The notes beneath the pieces were generated by a model that worked only from the letters and a program-made list of their open reading frames with translations, searched no databases and was not told the DNA's origin. Shown here one piece after another: positions 1 through 8,381 of a stretch of 64,000 bases of DNA. Position 1 is the stretch's first letter. Each line of letters starts with the position of its first letter. The position numbers and the translations under genes are program-made. The DNA comes from Agromyces sp. LHK192 (GTDB lineage Bacteria > Actinomycetota > Actinomycetes > Actinomycetales > Microbacteriaceae): positions 2,852,001 to 2,916,000 of the forward strand of contig NZ_CP034753.1 in assembly GCF_004006235.1 (NCBI RefSeq). Reading direction: 5' to 3'.

Positions 1-512
1 GCCTCACGATGCTCGTCTCGGGCCTCGCGGCGGAGGTGAACGTGTCGGCCGCGGTCGGTGCGTTCCTCGTGGGAATCGCCCTGTCTGGCCGGGTCGCCGA
101 GAACGCGAGCCAGGTGCTGACCCCGTTGCGCGACCTGTTCGCGGCGATGTTCTTCGTGTTCTTCGGCCTCACGACGAACGCGGTGGACCTGGTGGACATG
201 CTCCTGCCCGCGGCGGCGCTCGCGCTCGTGACGATCCTCACGAAGCTCGCGACCGGGGTCTTCGCGGCACGGCGCGCCGGGGTCGGCACGCTCGGCCAGT
301 GGCGCGCCGGCTTCGCACTCGCGCCGCGCGGCGAGTTCTCGATCGTGATCGCCGGCCTCGCGGTCGGCGCCGGGGTGGCGCCGCAGCTCGCGCCGCTCGC
401 GACCGCCTATGTGCTGTTCACGATCTTCGCCGGCACGTTCCTGGCCCGCCTGCCCGACGCGGACTGGTTCCGCGAGGCGGTGCGCCGGCGGCGTGTGGCG
501 AAGACGGGCTGA
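1..512 (+). CDS. Cation/proton antiporter, C-terminal part (5' end outside window)
   Basis: The frame is open at the left edge, so this is a partial gene with about 169 residues visible. The protein has alternating hydrophobic helices and the features of the CPA2 family (KefB/NhaP-like): a glycine-rich helix near 'VGAFLVGIALSG', an 'FFVFFGL' helix, and 'APRGEFSIVIAG' near the end, the segment that in this family lines the ion path. It would exchange Na+ or K+ for H+ across the cytoplasmic membrane. There is no cytosolic TrkA-N domain after the last helix, only a short basic tail. It ends 3 bp before the stop of the convergent oxidoreductase gene, with no terminator between them. The exact ion cannot be told from this fragment. 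Confidence 0.85.
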   Translation, partial: LTMLVSGLAAEVNVSAAVGAFLVGIALSGRVAENASQVLTPLRDLFAAMFFVFFGLTTNAVDLVDMLLPAAALALVTILTKLATGVFAARRAGVGTLGQWRAGFALAPRGEFSIVIAGLAVGAGVAPQLAPLATAYVLFTIFAGTFLARLPDADWFREAVRRRRVAKTG

Positions 513-515
513 GCG

Positions 516-1589
516 TCACCCGACCGCGTCGGATGCCTCCCCGCCAGCCACGGCATCCCGCTCGGCGAGCAGCTCGCGCACGCGGGGCACGACCTGCGTG
601 GCGTACCGCTCGATGCTGCCGAGCATCGCCTCGTGCGGCAGGGTGCCGTTCGAGTACTTGAGGTCGAAGCGGCTTGCGCCGATCGCCTGCACGGCACCGG
701 CGATCTTCTGCGCGACGGTCTCGACCGACCCGGCGTAGAGCGCGCCGTGCCGGGCCTCCTGCTCGAAGTGCGCCCGCGAGGTCGGCGCCCACCCGCGCTC
801 GCGGCCGATGCGGTCGATGATCACCTGGTAGTGCGGCCAGAGGGTGTCGAGCGCCTCCTCGTCGGTGTCGGCGACGAAGCCGGGCGAGTGGATCGCGATG
901 GGCTGGAGCGGATGTCCGAACTGGTCGAGCGCGCGGCGGTACAGGTCGGCGAGCGGCGCGAACCGCGCGGGCGAGCCGCCGATGATGGCGAGCACGAGGG
1001 GCAGCCCGTAGTGGGCCGCGCGGACGACCGACTCCGGGCTGCCGCCGACGCCGACCCAGGTCTTCAGCGGGCCGTGCTCGACGGTGGGGTACACCGAGAG
1101 CCCGTCGATGGGCGGGCGCAGCGTGCCGGCCCACGTCACGGGCTCCTGCGGCAGCAGCGCCGCGAACAGCTGCAGCTTCTCCTCGAACAGTTCCTGGTAG
1201 GCGCCGAGGTCGTAGCCGAACAGCGGGAACGACTCGATGAACGACCCTCGCCCGAGGATCACCTCTGCACGTCCGCCGGAGATTCCGTCGAGGGTCGCGA
1301 ACCGCTGGTGAACGCGCACCGGGTCGTCGGAGCTCAGCACGGTGACGGCCGAGCCGAGGTGGATCCGCTCGGTGCGCGCGGCGATCGCGGCGAGCACGAC
1401 CTCCGGTGCCGAGACGGCGAATTCGTGGCGGTGGTGTTCGCCGACGCCGAAGAAGTCGAGGCCGAGCCGGTCGGCCAGCTCCGCCTCCGCGACGACGTTG
1501 CGCAGCACCTGGGCCTGCGACAGCAGTTCGCCGTCCGGGCCGACGGTCACGTCCCCGAAGGTGTCGAGGCCGAATTCGACGTGCGTCAT
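516..1589 (-). CDS. LLM-class (luciferase-like) flavin-dependent oxidoreductase
   Basis: The 357-residue product matches the bacterial luciferase-like TIM-barrel monooxygenases. It has 'FFGVGEHHRHEF' near residue 50, 'RIHLGSAVTVLSSDDPVRV' around residue 90 and 'RAEVILGRGSF' near 115, the usual blocks of the FMN-using branch, although some relatives use F420. I start it at the ATG at 1589, where a GGGGGAG ribosome site lies 6-7 nt upstream. A longer frame to 1634 lacks such a site. It is divergent from an F420-reductase-like gene at 1774, which makes a shared flavin or deazaflavin role possible but unproven. The substrate is unknown. Confidence 0.9.
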   Translation of the reverse strand: MTHVEFGLDTFGDVTVGPDGELLSQAQVLRNVVAEAELADRLGLDFFGVGEHHRHEFAVSAPEVVLAAIAARTERIHLGSAVTVLSSDDPVRVHQRFATLDGISGGRAEVILGRGSFIESFPLFGYDLGAYQELFEEKLQLFAALLPQEPVTWAGTLRPPIDGLSVYPTVEHGPLKTWVGVGGSPESVVRAAHYGLPLVLAIIGGSPARFAPLADLYRRALDQFGHPLQPIAIHSPGFVADTDEEALDTLWPHYQVIIDRIGRERGWAPTSRAHFEQEARHGALYAGSVETVAQKIAGAVQAIGASRFDLKYSNGTLPHEAMLGSIERYATQVVPRVRELLAERDAVAGGEASDAVG

Positions 1590-1773
1590 CGATGTGTCTC
1601 CCCCACTTGCGCGGTCAATTCCATGTTCATGCATCGATATGCTCGAACGGGCGGCCGTTCGAGACTATTCCCGGCGCGGCATCCGCGGCCAGTCGTCGCC
1701 GGCTCGGCGCCGGTGAGAGGATGCCCTGGGGAATGCCCGGCTCGCCTAGGGCGTTGTGCGGGAGGTGGAACTG

Positions 1774-2433
1774 GTGAGGGACAGACCTGTGGTCGGCATC
1801 TTCGGCGCCGGCAAGGTCGGCACCGCGCTGGCCCGACTGCTGCTCGCCTCGGGGCACCGCGTGCTCATCGCCGGTTCGCCCCGACAGACCGCGCTCAGCC
1901 TCGTCGTCGACGTCGTCGCTCCCGGCGCCGAGGTCGCGACGCCCGAGGCGCTGGTCGAGGCATCCGACGTCGTGATCCTCGCCGTGCCGTTCGGCAAGGT
2001 CGCGACCGTCCCGTGGCCGCTGTTCGACGGTCGCGTCGTCGTCGACGCGACCAACTACTGGCCGCCGATCGACGGGAACCTGCCCCAGGTCGACGACGAT
2101 CCGCGCTCGACGAGCGAGATCAACGCGGCCCGCAACCCGGCGGCGCACGTCGTGAAGAGCCTCAACCACCTCGGCTACCACGACATGGAGGACGACAGCA
2201 TGCCGGCCGGCTCGCGCCTGCGCCGTGCGCTCGCGGTCGTCGGCGACGACGACCACGCGCGCCACGTGCTCGCCGCCATCATCGACGCGATCGGCTTCGA
2301 CCCGGTCGACGGCGGCGCCCTCAGCCACGGCGTCGCACTCGAGCCGGGTCATCCGGCGTTCGGGCAGGCGCTCTCGGCGGCCGAACTCGGCGTGCTCCTC
2401 ACCCCGGTCGCGGGCGACCGCGACGCGGCCTGA
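1774..2433 (+). CDS. NADP-binding oxidoreductase, F420-dependent reductase (FNO)-like
   Basis: A 219-residue Rossmann protein. The N-terminal dinucleotide motif 'VGIFGAGKVGTALARLLL' is followed by a basic turn suited to NADP. 'VVILAVPFGKV' and 'VVVDATNYWPP' are the blocks typical of NADPH:F420 oxidoreductase-like and YrpG-like proteins. I choose the GTG at 1774 because a GGGAGG site sits 8 nt upstream; an in-frame GTG at 1756 has no such site. A role in hydride transfer between NADP and a deazaflavin, or in reducing a small carbonyl substrate, is inferred from the family only. The M20 peptidase follows after 34 bp. Confidence 0.8.
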   Translation: MRDRPVVGIFGAGKVGTALARLLLASGHRVLIAGSPRQTALSLVVDVVAPGAEVATPEALVEASDVVILAVPFGKVATVPWPLFDGRVVVDATNYWPPIDGNLPQVDDDPRSTSEINAARNPAAHVVKSLNHLGYHDMEDDSMPAGSRLRRALAVVGDDDHARHVLAAIIDAIGFDPVDGGALSHGVALEPGHPAFGQALSAAELGVLLTPVAGDRDAA

Positions 2434-2455
2434 CGAACCCGGCCCACCGCCGACG

Positions 2456-2461
2456 TACGCT
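2456..2461 (+). promoter_or_regulatory. -10 element (TACGCT) for a leaderless start
   Basis: TACGCT fits the TANNNT form of the principal sigma-factor -10 box and ends 6 nt before the GTG at 2468. That spacing puts transcription start at or next to the start codon. No Shine-Dalgarno sequence precedes the GTG. Confidence 0.5.
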
Positions 2462-2467
2462 GGTGCG

Positions 2468-3826
2468 GTGACCCGACCAGAACCCGGCCGTACCGAGACC
2501 GCCGCGCGCGCCGGCGCACCCGAACGCCTCGCGCGCATGATCGCGCTCCCGACCGTCTCCGCCGAACTCGACGAACGGGGGCTCGCCGACTTCACCCGGT
2601 TCGGCGACCTGATCGGCGAGCTGTACCCCCTCGTCGCCGAGCACCTCGAACTCGAACGCGTCGGCGACCTCGGACTGCTCTACCGGTGGCGCGGCTCGGG
2701 CGTCGGCGACCCGCTCGTGCTCATGGCCCACTTCGACGTGGTGCCGGCCGTCGAGTCCGACGGCTGGAGCCACCCGCCGTTCGAACCCGTCGTCGCCGAC
2801 GGCGCGGTGCGCGGCCGCGGCGCGCTCGACGACAAGGGTCCGCTGCTCGTCGTACTCGAGGCGGTCGAGAACCTCCTCGCGGCGGGCTTCGCTCCCGCCC
2901 GTGACGTCTACCTGTCGTTCGGCGGCGACGAGGAGAGCCACGGCGCCGCCGGGCGCGCGATCTCCGACCTGCTCCACGAGCGCGGCATCACACCCTGGCT
3001 CGTCATCGACGAGGGCGGCGCGGTGACGGATGCCCCGCTGCCGTTCATCCCCGGCACCGCCGCGATGGTCGGCGTGGGCGAGAAGGGCATCGTGACGCTC
3101 CGGCTCCGCGCGACGAGCGCGGGCGGCCACGCCTCGGCGCCGCCCCGGCTCACCGCAGCCGCGCGCATCGCGCGCGCCGTCGACCGCCTCGACCCGAATC
3201 CGTTCCCGAAGCGCACGTCCAGCGCGACCCGGGCGATGCTGCGCGTCTTCGCCGGACGCGCGACCGGAATCTGGCGCCCGGCGCTCCGCCTGCTCGCGGC
3301 CTGGCCGTGGCTCACCGCGCGGGTCTTCGCCGCGCTCGGCGGCGAACCCGCGGCCCTCGTGCGCACGACCATCGCGCCGACGATGCTCGCGGGCGGCAGT
3401 GCCCACAACGTGCTGCCGAACGAGGCATCCGCGACGCTCAACCTGCGGATCGCGCCCGGGGAGACGGTCGGTACCGCCGTCGCGCGAATCCGCCGCTCGA
3501 TCCGCGACCGGGAGGTGCACGTCGAGGTCGTCGAGGGCAACGACCCGTCGCCGGAGTCGCCCGTCGACGACGAGCGGTTCCGGGCGATCGCCGACGCCGT
3601 GGCGGTCGCCTACCCCGCGGCGATCACCGCGCCGTACCTCGTGATGGCGGCGACCGACGCGCGCTGGTTCCACCGGTACGCCCCGGCGGTGTACCGGTTC
3701 GCCCCGCTGGAGATGTCCGCCGCGCAGCGTGCGGGCATCCACGGCGTCGACGAGTGGGTGAGCGTCGACTCGCTCGCGAAGGGCGAGCGGTTCCACCGGG
3801 CCCTCATCGAGTCCATCCCCCGATGA
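2468..3826 (+). CDS. M20-family metallopeptidase (PM20D1-like)
   Basis: A 452-residue zinc-dependent amidohydrolase of the M20/M25/M40 family. The metal ligands are visible in order: 'MAHFDVVPA' (His-x-Asp, near residue 92), 'GRGALDDKG', the catalytic 'GGDEESHGAAG' and 'VIDEGG'. The dimerisation (lid) domain follows with 'GGHASAPP' and 'HNVLPNEA', and a C-terminal 'GIHGVDEW' supplies the last ligand. The long lid and overall order resemble PM20D1-type carboxypeptidases, which cleave or form N-acyl amino acids. I see no signal peptide, so it is probably cytosolic. The GTG start at 2468 is preceded by a -10-like box at leaderless spacing. The stop codon lies inside the first unit of a 20-bp tandem repeat. 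Confidence 0.88.
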   Translation: MTRPEPGRTETAARAGAPERLARMIALPTVSAELDERGLADFTRFGDLIGELYPLVAEHLELERVGDLGLLYRWRGSGVGDPLVLMAHFDVVPAVESDGWSHPPFEPVVADGAVRGRGALDDKGPLLVVLEAVENLLAAGFAPARDVYLSFGGDEESHGAAGRAISDLLHERGITPWLVIDEGGAVTDAPLPFIPGTAAMVGVGEKGIVTLRLRATSAGGHASAPPRLTAAARIARAVDRLDPNPFPKRTSSATRAMLRVFAGRATGIWRPALRLLAAWPWLTARVFAALGGEPAALVRTTIAPTMLAGGSAHNVLPNEASATLNLRIAPGETVGTAVARIRRSIRDREVHVEVVEGNDPSPESPVDDERFRAIADAVAVAYPAAITAPYLVMAATDARWFHRYAPAVYRFAPLEMSAAQRAGIHGVDEWVSVDSLAKGERFHRALIESIPR

Positions 3827-3880
3827 CGGCCACGCGCCCTCGATGACGGCCACGCGCCCCCGATGACGGCCACGCGCCCG
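3821..3880 (+). repeat. Three 20-bp tandem repeats starting on a stop codon
   Basis: Three copies of a 20-bp unit (3821-3840, 3841-3860, 3861-3880) differ only at the last base. The first copy contains the TGA stop of the peptidase gene at 3824. Because 20 is not a multiple of three, the TGA in each copy falls in a different reading frame. Confidence 0.95.
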
Positions 3881-3958
3881 GCGTGAGATAGGGTTACCGC
3901 ACCCCAAGCCCACCCGGCACCGATTCCGCTCGCCCGGCGGACCCCCAGAGGAACGCAG

Positions 3959-5434
3959 ATGTCCCGTCCTGCCCTGTTCGGCCCCCTGGCCGCAATCGTC
4001 GGCTTCCTCGCGTTCGTCGAGTTCACGAGCGGCATCATCCAGGGCTTCTACACGCCGATGCTCACCGACATCGCACGGCACCTGGGCATCCACGACGCCG
4101 ACGTGAACTGGCTCGAGGGCACGCAGCTCGCGCTGTCGGCCCTCGTCGTGCCGGCGTTCGCGAAGCTCGGCGACATGGTCGGCCACAAGCGGATGCTCCT
4201 GATCTCGACCGCGGTGACCGCGGTCGCCTCGTTCGCGCTGCCGTTCACCGACTCGTTCGCGGTGTTCCTCGTCGCCTGGGCGCTGCAGGGGTTCTACGTC
4301 GTGTGGCTTCCGCTCGAGGTCGCGCTCATCTGGTCGCGTTCCCGGCAGGCCGGGCACCCGGCGTCCCTCACGATGCGGTCGGCGGGCGTGCTCGTCGCTG
4401 CGCTCGAGCTCGGTGCGATCTCGGGTGCGCTGGCCGGCGGCGCGCTCATCGACGCGCTGCCGCTGACGACCGTGCTCCTCATCCCGGCGATCGCGGTCGC
4501 CGTGTGCTTCGTCGTCATCGTGTTCGGCGTGAAGGAGTCGCCCGACCTCACCGGCGGGCGTCTCGACACGATCGGCCTCGTGCTGGTCTCGCTCGCACTG
4601 CTCGCCGTCACCGGCGGCCTCAGCTTCCTGCGCCTGAACGGCGTCGACGACCCGCTCTCGTGGGGGCTGATCGCGTTCGGCATCGCGCTCGGCGCCGTGT
4701 TCGCGCGCTACGAACTGCGCCACCCCGACCCGCTCATCGACGTCCGGATGTTCGCGTCACCCGCGCTCCGCCCGGTGTTCCTGACGGCCGGACTCTTCGG
4801 CGTGAGCGTGCTCGGCGCGCAGGCGCCGCTGTCGACGTTCGCCCGCACCGATCCCGAGGTCTACGGCTACGGGCTCGGCACGCAGGGGTTCCAGACGTCG
4901 CTGCTCATCGGCGTCTACCTCATCGCGATGATCGCCGGCGCGCTGACGTACCCCGCCGTCGCGAGGCGCCTCACGCCGCGGATCGCGCTCATGGCGGCAT
5001 CCTCGCTCGTCGCCGTCGGCTACCTCCTGTTCGTGCCGTTGCACGACACGTACGCGCAGACCCTCACCAACATGGTGATCGCCGGCATCGGGTCCGGTGC
5101 GCTGGTCGCCGCCCTCCCCGCGGCCGCCGCCGCGGCAGCGCCGGCGACGCAGACCGGCGTCGCGACCGGGCTCACCAACTCGGTGAAGACCGTCGGCGGC
5201 GCGGTCGCGTCCTGCGTCTTCGGGATCGCGCTCGCGAGCCACGTCGTCGGCGGTGCGGGCGATGCGGCCGGTACCGCGGGCTCGTTCTCGGGATACCTCA
5301 CCGTGTGGCTCGTCTGCGGCCTGACCGCGGTCGCCTCGGTCGTGCTGCTCGCGTTCGTCCCGAAGGACGCGTTCTCGGATGCCGCCGCGGGCGCGCCTGC
5401 GGACCGGACGGCGCAGGCCGGCATCGGGCACTGA
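3959..5434 (+). CDS. MFS transporter (drug/proton antiporter type)
   Basis: A 491-residue membrane protein with about 12-14 hydrophobic helices. The loop between helices 2 and 3 carries the MFS signature as 'AKLGDMVGHKRMLL' (residues 66-79). The length and the extra central helices fit the DHA2/14-helix branch, which exports drugs or metabolites with proton exchange. The ATG at 3959 has AGAGGA 7 nt upstream. The gene stands alone between the repeat-bearing 3' region of the peptidase gene and the AlkD-like gene, with a hairpin downstream at 5490. The substrate is not predictable. Confidence 0.88.
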   Translation: MSRPALFGPLAAIVGFLAFVEFTSGIIQGFYTPMLTDIARHLGIHDADVNWLEGTQLALSALVVPAFAKLGDMVGHKRMLLISTAVTAVASFALPFTDSFAVFLVAWALQGFYVVWLPLEVALIWSRSRQAGHPASLTMRSAGVLVAALELGAISGALAGGALIDALPLTTVLLIPAIAVAVCFVVIVFGVKESPDLTGGRLDTIGLVLVSLALLAVTGGLSFLRLNGVDDPLSWGLIAFGIALGAVFARYELRHPDPLIDVRMFASPALRPVFLTAGLFGVSVLGAQAPLSTFARTDPEVYGYGLGTQGFQTSLLIGVYLIAMIAGALTYPAVARRLTPRIALMAASSLVAVGYLLFVPLHDTYAQTLTNMVIAGIGSGALVAALPAAAAAAAPATQTGVATGLTNSVKTVGGAVASCVFGIALASHVVGGAGDAAGTAGSFSGYLTVWLVCGLTAVASVVLLAFVPKDAFSDAAAGAPADRTAQAGIGH

Positions 5435-5489
5435 CCCGCGACGGCCGCGCGCCCCGCACGCGTCGGCTGCGCACTGGGAACCGCGAGCG

Positions 5490-5513
5490 GTAGCGCGGCA
5501 GGCTCCGCGCTAC
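5490..5513 (+). terminator. Hairpin after MFS gene
   Basis: Nine-base arms (GTAGCGCGG and its exact complement) are separated by 6 nt. No T tract follows, as is usual in high-GC actinobacteria. It lies 55 bp past the MFS stop and just before a TACGCT box for the next gene. Confidence 0.5.
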
Positions 5514-5538
5514 GCTGACGACGGGCGAAGGGGGCGCG

Positions 5539-6276
5539 ATGGTGCAGCACGAGGCGGACGACGACGCGGGCCGCACGACCGACGAGACCGACACGAGCGC
5601 GGCCCTCGTCGACCGGCTCCGCGCGCTCGCGACCGACGACCAGCGCGTGAAGTACCGCCGGTTCTTCCCCGGTGACGACTCGTTCCTCGGCGTGCGCATG
5701 GGCGACGTGTTCGACCTCGCCAAACAGCACCTCGACCTCCCGGTCGACGACCTCGAGCGCCTCCTCGATCGCGACGAGCACGAGGCGCGCGTGCTCGCGT
5801 GCAGCATCATGGGCAAGTCCGCGGCGCACCGCCGGACGACCGACGAACGGCGGGCCGACCTGTACGACCTCTACCTCCGCCGGCATGACCGCATCGACAC
5901 GTGGGATCTCGTCGACCTCGCCGCGCGAGACGTCGTCGGCCGCCGGCTCGTCGACCGCGACCGCGACGAGCTGCGCCGGCTCGCGGCATCCGCGTTCTGG
6001 CCCGAACGGCGGACCGCGCTCGTCGCGACCTTCGCGTTCATCGCGCACGACGACCTCGACGACGCCTTCGAGCTCAGCGCGACGTTGGCTGACGACGACG
6101 CACCGTTCGTGCAGAAGGCCGTCGGGTGGGTGCTGCGCACGGCGGGCGACCGCGATCCTGGCCGCCTCACCGCCTTCGTCGAGTCGCGCGCGGCGAAGAT
6201 GCCCCGCGACGCGCTGCGCGCCGCGATCGAGAAGCTCCCGAAGGTGGAACGGGCCAGGATCCTCGCCATCCGGTGA
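5539..6276 (+). CDS. DNA alkylation repair protein (AlkD-like HEAT-repeat glycosylase)
   Basis: A 245-residue soluble, mostly helical protein. The N-terminal block 'QRVKYRRFFPGDDSFLGVRMGDVFDLAK' (residues about 38-65) is the AlkC/AlkD signature. Then come paired helices with 'HEARVLACSIMGKSAA', 'IDTWDLVDLAARDVVG', 'WPERRTALVATFAFI' and 'PFVQKAVGWVLRTAG'. The W-D pair in 'TWDLVD' is the conserved base-recognition element. Members remove bulky N3- and N7-alkylated bases without flipping. The ATG at 5539 has AAGGGGG 8 nt upstream and a TACGCT -10-like box at 5511. The next gene is convergent. Confidence 0.88.
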   Translation: MVQHEADDDAGRTTDETDTSAALVDRLRALATDDQRVKYRRFFPGDDSFLGVRMGDVFDLAKQHLDLPVDDLERLLDRDEHEARVLACSIMGKSAAHRRTTDERRADLYDLYLRRHDRIDTWDLVDLAARDVVGRRLVDRDRDELRRLAASAFWPERRTALVATFAFIAHDDLDDAFELSATLADDDAPFVQKAVGWVLRTAGDRDPGRLTAFVESRAAKMPRDALRAAIEKLPKVERARILAIR

Positions 6277-6324
6277 GGCGATCCCCGCGCCGGTCGGGTC
6301 CGGTCCGGCTCCGTCCGTACCGGT

Positions 6325-7836
6325 TCACCGACCGTCGGATGCCTCGCCGGCCTCCTCCTCGTCGCCGAGTGCCCGGCGCTGCCTGCGCCTCGCCCCGAGG
6401 TCGGCCAGGCCGAGCGCCAGCGCGACCGCGAGGAACAGGGCGACCGCGATCATGCCGTACCCGTAGGCGTGGTGGTAGACCTCGAGGCTTCCCGACGCGC
6501 CGTCGCCCTCGCGCCAGATCGTCGCGTAGAAGAGCGACAGGGCGACGGCCGTGCCGACCGCGGTGCCGATGCGCTGCCCGAGCTGTCCGACCGAACCGGC
6601 GAGCCCGCCCTGGCGGACCGGCACGTCCGACAGCGCGAGCGTCTGGTTCGGGGCGATCACCAGTCCGCCGCCGACGCCGGCGACCGAGAGGGCGGCGGCC
6701 ATCACCCACGGCGTGACCTCGGGTGCCGTCGTGATCGCGAGCACGACCGACGCGCCGAGCCCGACCAGGATGACGACCAGGCCCCACACGACGAGCGGCC
6801 TGCCGATGCGATCGACGACCCTGCCGCCCCACCACGACGAGACCGCGCTGGTGAGCGCGAAGCCGATGGTGACCATGCCGGCGTAGACGGGCTCGAGTTC
6901 CAGACCCTGCTGCAGGTACAGGGTCGTGAGCAGGAACGTCGCAGGCATCGCGGTGAAGTACGCCGTCGCGAGGGCGGTGCCGTTCCGGTACGAACTGATC
7001 GAGAACAGCGCCAGCGGAACGAGCGGATGCCTCCCCGTCGCGGCGTAGCGACGCTCCCAGGCGATGAACCCGGTGAGCGCGAACACGAAGACGACGAGCG
7101 TCCACCACCGGTTCGGATCGTCGGTCGGCGAACCGGTCGTGAACAGGAACGGGAACATGAGCGCCACGACCGTGACCGCGAAGAGCAGGAGCCCGAACGG
7201 GTCGAGCTCGAGCTTGCGCGCCGGGCGGTCGGGCGGGCCGGGGAGCCACATCGCGGCGAAGACGATCGCTGCGGCCGCCAGCGGCACGTTCATCCAGAAG
7301 ATCCAGCGCCACCCGTCGGATGCCCCGCCGACCGCGATGAGCAGTCCGCCGAGCGTCGGCCCGAACGCCGTGGCGATGCCGATGGTCGCCCCGAAGAGCC
7401 CGAACGCACGGCCGCGCTCCGACCCCTGGAACATCTGCTGCACGAGCCCGAGCACCTGCGGCATCTGGATGCCCGCCGCGACACCCTGCAGCAGGCGCCC
7501 GATGAGCAGCACCGTCACGTTCGGCGCGACGGCGCACACGACGCTCGTGACGAGGAATCCGGTCAGGCCGATGAGGAACATCGTGCGGCGCGAGCGCTGA
7601 TCGCCGATGCGGCCTGCCGGAACCAGCGTGAGCCCGAACGTGAGCACGTAGCCCGAGACGATCAGCTGGAGCTCCGTCGACCCGACCCCGAACGCCGCCT
7701 CGATCGACGGCAGTGCGACGTTCACCTTGGTGAGGTCGAGGATCGTGAGCGCGGCGATGCCGACGCAGACCCAGTACGCGCGCCATCGCTGCGGCGTCGT
7801 CAGCGGGATCGACTGCGTCGGCAGCGAACCGGTCAT
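6325..7836 (-). CDS. MFS transporter, DHA2 (EmrB/QacA) type
   Basis: A 503-residue membrane protein with about 14 hydrophobic segments. Visible landmarks are 'LDLTKVNVALPSIEAAFG' in helix 1 (family motif D1, with Asp in the membrane), 'GRIGDQRSRRTMFLIG' (the motif A loop) and 'GPTLGGLLIAV' (antiporter motif C). These mark a proton-driven multidrug exporter. The start ATG at 7836 shares its A with the TGA stop of the preceding SelT/W/H-family gene (TGATG), so the two are translationally coupled. The C-terminal tail is short, charged and cytosolic. Confidence 0.9.
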   Translation of the reverse strand: MTGSLPTQSIPLTTPQRWRAYWVCVGIAALTILDLTKVNVALPSIEAAFGVGSTELQLIVSGYVLTFGLTLVPAGRIGDQRSRRTMFLIGLTGFLVTSVVCAVAPNVTVLLIGRLLQGVAAGIQMPQVLGLVQQMFQGSERGRAFGLFGATIGIATAFGPTLGGLLIAVGGASDGWRWIFWMNVPLAAAAIVFAAMWLPGPPDRPARKLELDPFGLLLFAVTVVALMFPFLFTTGSPTDDPNRWWTLVVFVFALTGFIAWERRYAATGRHPLVPLALFSISSYRNGTALATAYFTAMPATFLLTTLYLQQGLELEPVYAGMVTIGFALTSAVSSWWGGRVVDRIGRPLVVWGLVVILVGLGASVVLAITTAPEVTPWVMAAALSVAGVGGGLVIAPNQTLALSDVPVRQGGLAGSVGQLGQRIGTAVGTAVALSLFYATIWREGDGASGSLEVYHHAYGYGMIAVALFLAVALALGLADLGARRRQRRALGDEEEAGEASDGR

Positions 7837-8207
7837 CAGGCGTCTCGCCCCGGAGTCGTGGCGGCGCCGGCGGCGGCGACCGCGCCGGCCGCGGCCACGT
7901 CGGCCGCCGCGTCGGCCGCGGTCCGTGCCGCCGCGCGATCGGCGTGCCCGAGAGCCCGATCGGGTGCCACGACATCGCGCACGAGGCGCTTGAGCTCGGT
8001 CATGTCGGGGAACCCGCCGTCCTCGGCGCGCGACCAGACGCGCACCCCGTCGGCGTACACCTCGAAGATCCCGCCGGTGCCGGGTACCAGGGTGACTCCC
8101 CCGCGCAACTCGCTCTGGAACGTGCTGAGCAGTTCCTGCGCGGCCCAGGCGGCGCGCATGAGCCAGTTGCACTGCGTGCAGTACACGATCCGGATCTGGT
8201 GGTCCAT
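7836..8207 (-). CDS. SelT/SelW/SelH (Rdx) family thioredoxin-fold protein
   Basis: A 123-residue protein. The first 85 residues are the Rdx domain, with a redox motif Cys-Thr-Gln-Cys in 'IVYCTQCNW' (residues about 7-15) and 'GTGGIFEVYADGVRVWSR' in the middle. In eukaryotic relatives one Cys is selenocysteine; here both are Cys, and the role is an unspecified thiol redox function. Residues after about 90 are an Ala-rich low-complexity tail not seen in most family members. The ATG at 8207 has GGGGGAGG upstream. It is coupled to the downstream MFS exporter through TGATG. Confidence 0.88.
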   Translation of the reverse strand: MDHQIRIVYCTQCNWLMRAAWAAQELLSTFQSELRGGVTLVPGTGGIFEVYADGVRVWSRAEDGGFPDMTELKRLVRDVVAPDRALGHADRAAARTAADAAADVAAAGAVAAAGAATTPGRDA

Positions 8208-8228
8208 CGCGCCTCCCCCGAAGATGCC

Positions 8229-8256
8229 GATAGCCCCCGCCGGGGCGGAGGCTATC
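8229..8256 (-). terminator. Hairpin downstream of tRNA-Ala
   Basis: Seven-base perfect arms (GATAGCC / GGCTATC) enclose a GC-rich loop that can pair further. It lies just 3' of the tRNA on the minus strand and 5' of the SelT/W/H-family gene. Confidence 0.5.
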
Positions 8257-8263
8257 GGGATGG

Positions 8264-8336
8264 TGGACCCAGGGGGATTCGAACCCCCGACCTTCTCATT
8301 GCGAACGAGACGCGCTACCAACTGCGCCATGGGCCC
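8264..8336 (-). tRNA. tRNA-Ala (anticodon CGC)
   Basis: Read on the minus strand, this folds as a complete 73-nt cloverleaf. The 7-bp acceptor stem contains the G3-U70 wobble pair, the alanine identity element. The D arm is GCGC/GCGC, the anticodon loop is TTCGCAA, and the T arm is GGGGG TTCGAAT CCCCC. The discriminator is A and CCA is encoded next to it (8261-8263). Confidence 0.97.
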
Positions 8337-8381
8337 GAGCCGTGAATGACTCTATCACCCCCCGGAGGGTGCTCCTGACCA

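Noticed and set aside
1590..1634. Longer start for the luciferase-like gene at 1634
   Set aside because: The extra 15 codons have no ribosome site and the GGGGGAG site fits the ATG at 1589.
3821..3880. Possible CRISPR or mobile repeat
   Set aside because: The 20-bp units are directly adjacent without spacers, and no cas genes or transposase occur nearby.
2399..4723. 774-codon open frame on the - strand across the peptidase and MFS genes
   Set aside because: It is a shadow of two real + strand genes, crosses a tandem repeat and intergenic DNA, and has Asp/Arg/Gly-rich composition without domain similarity.
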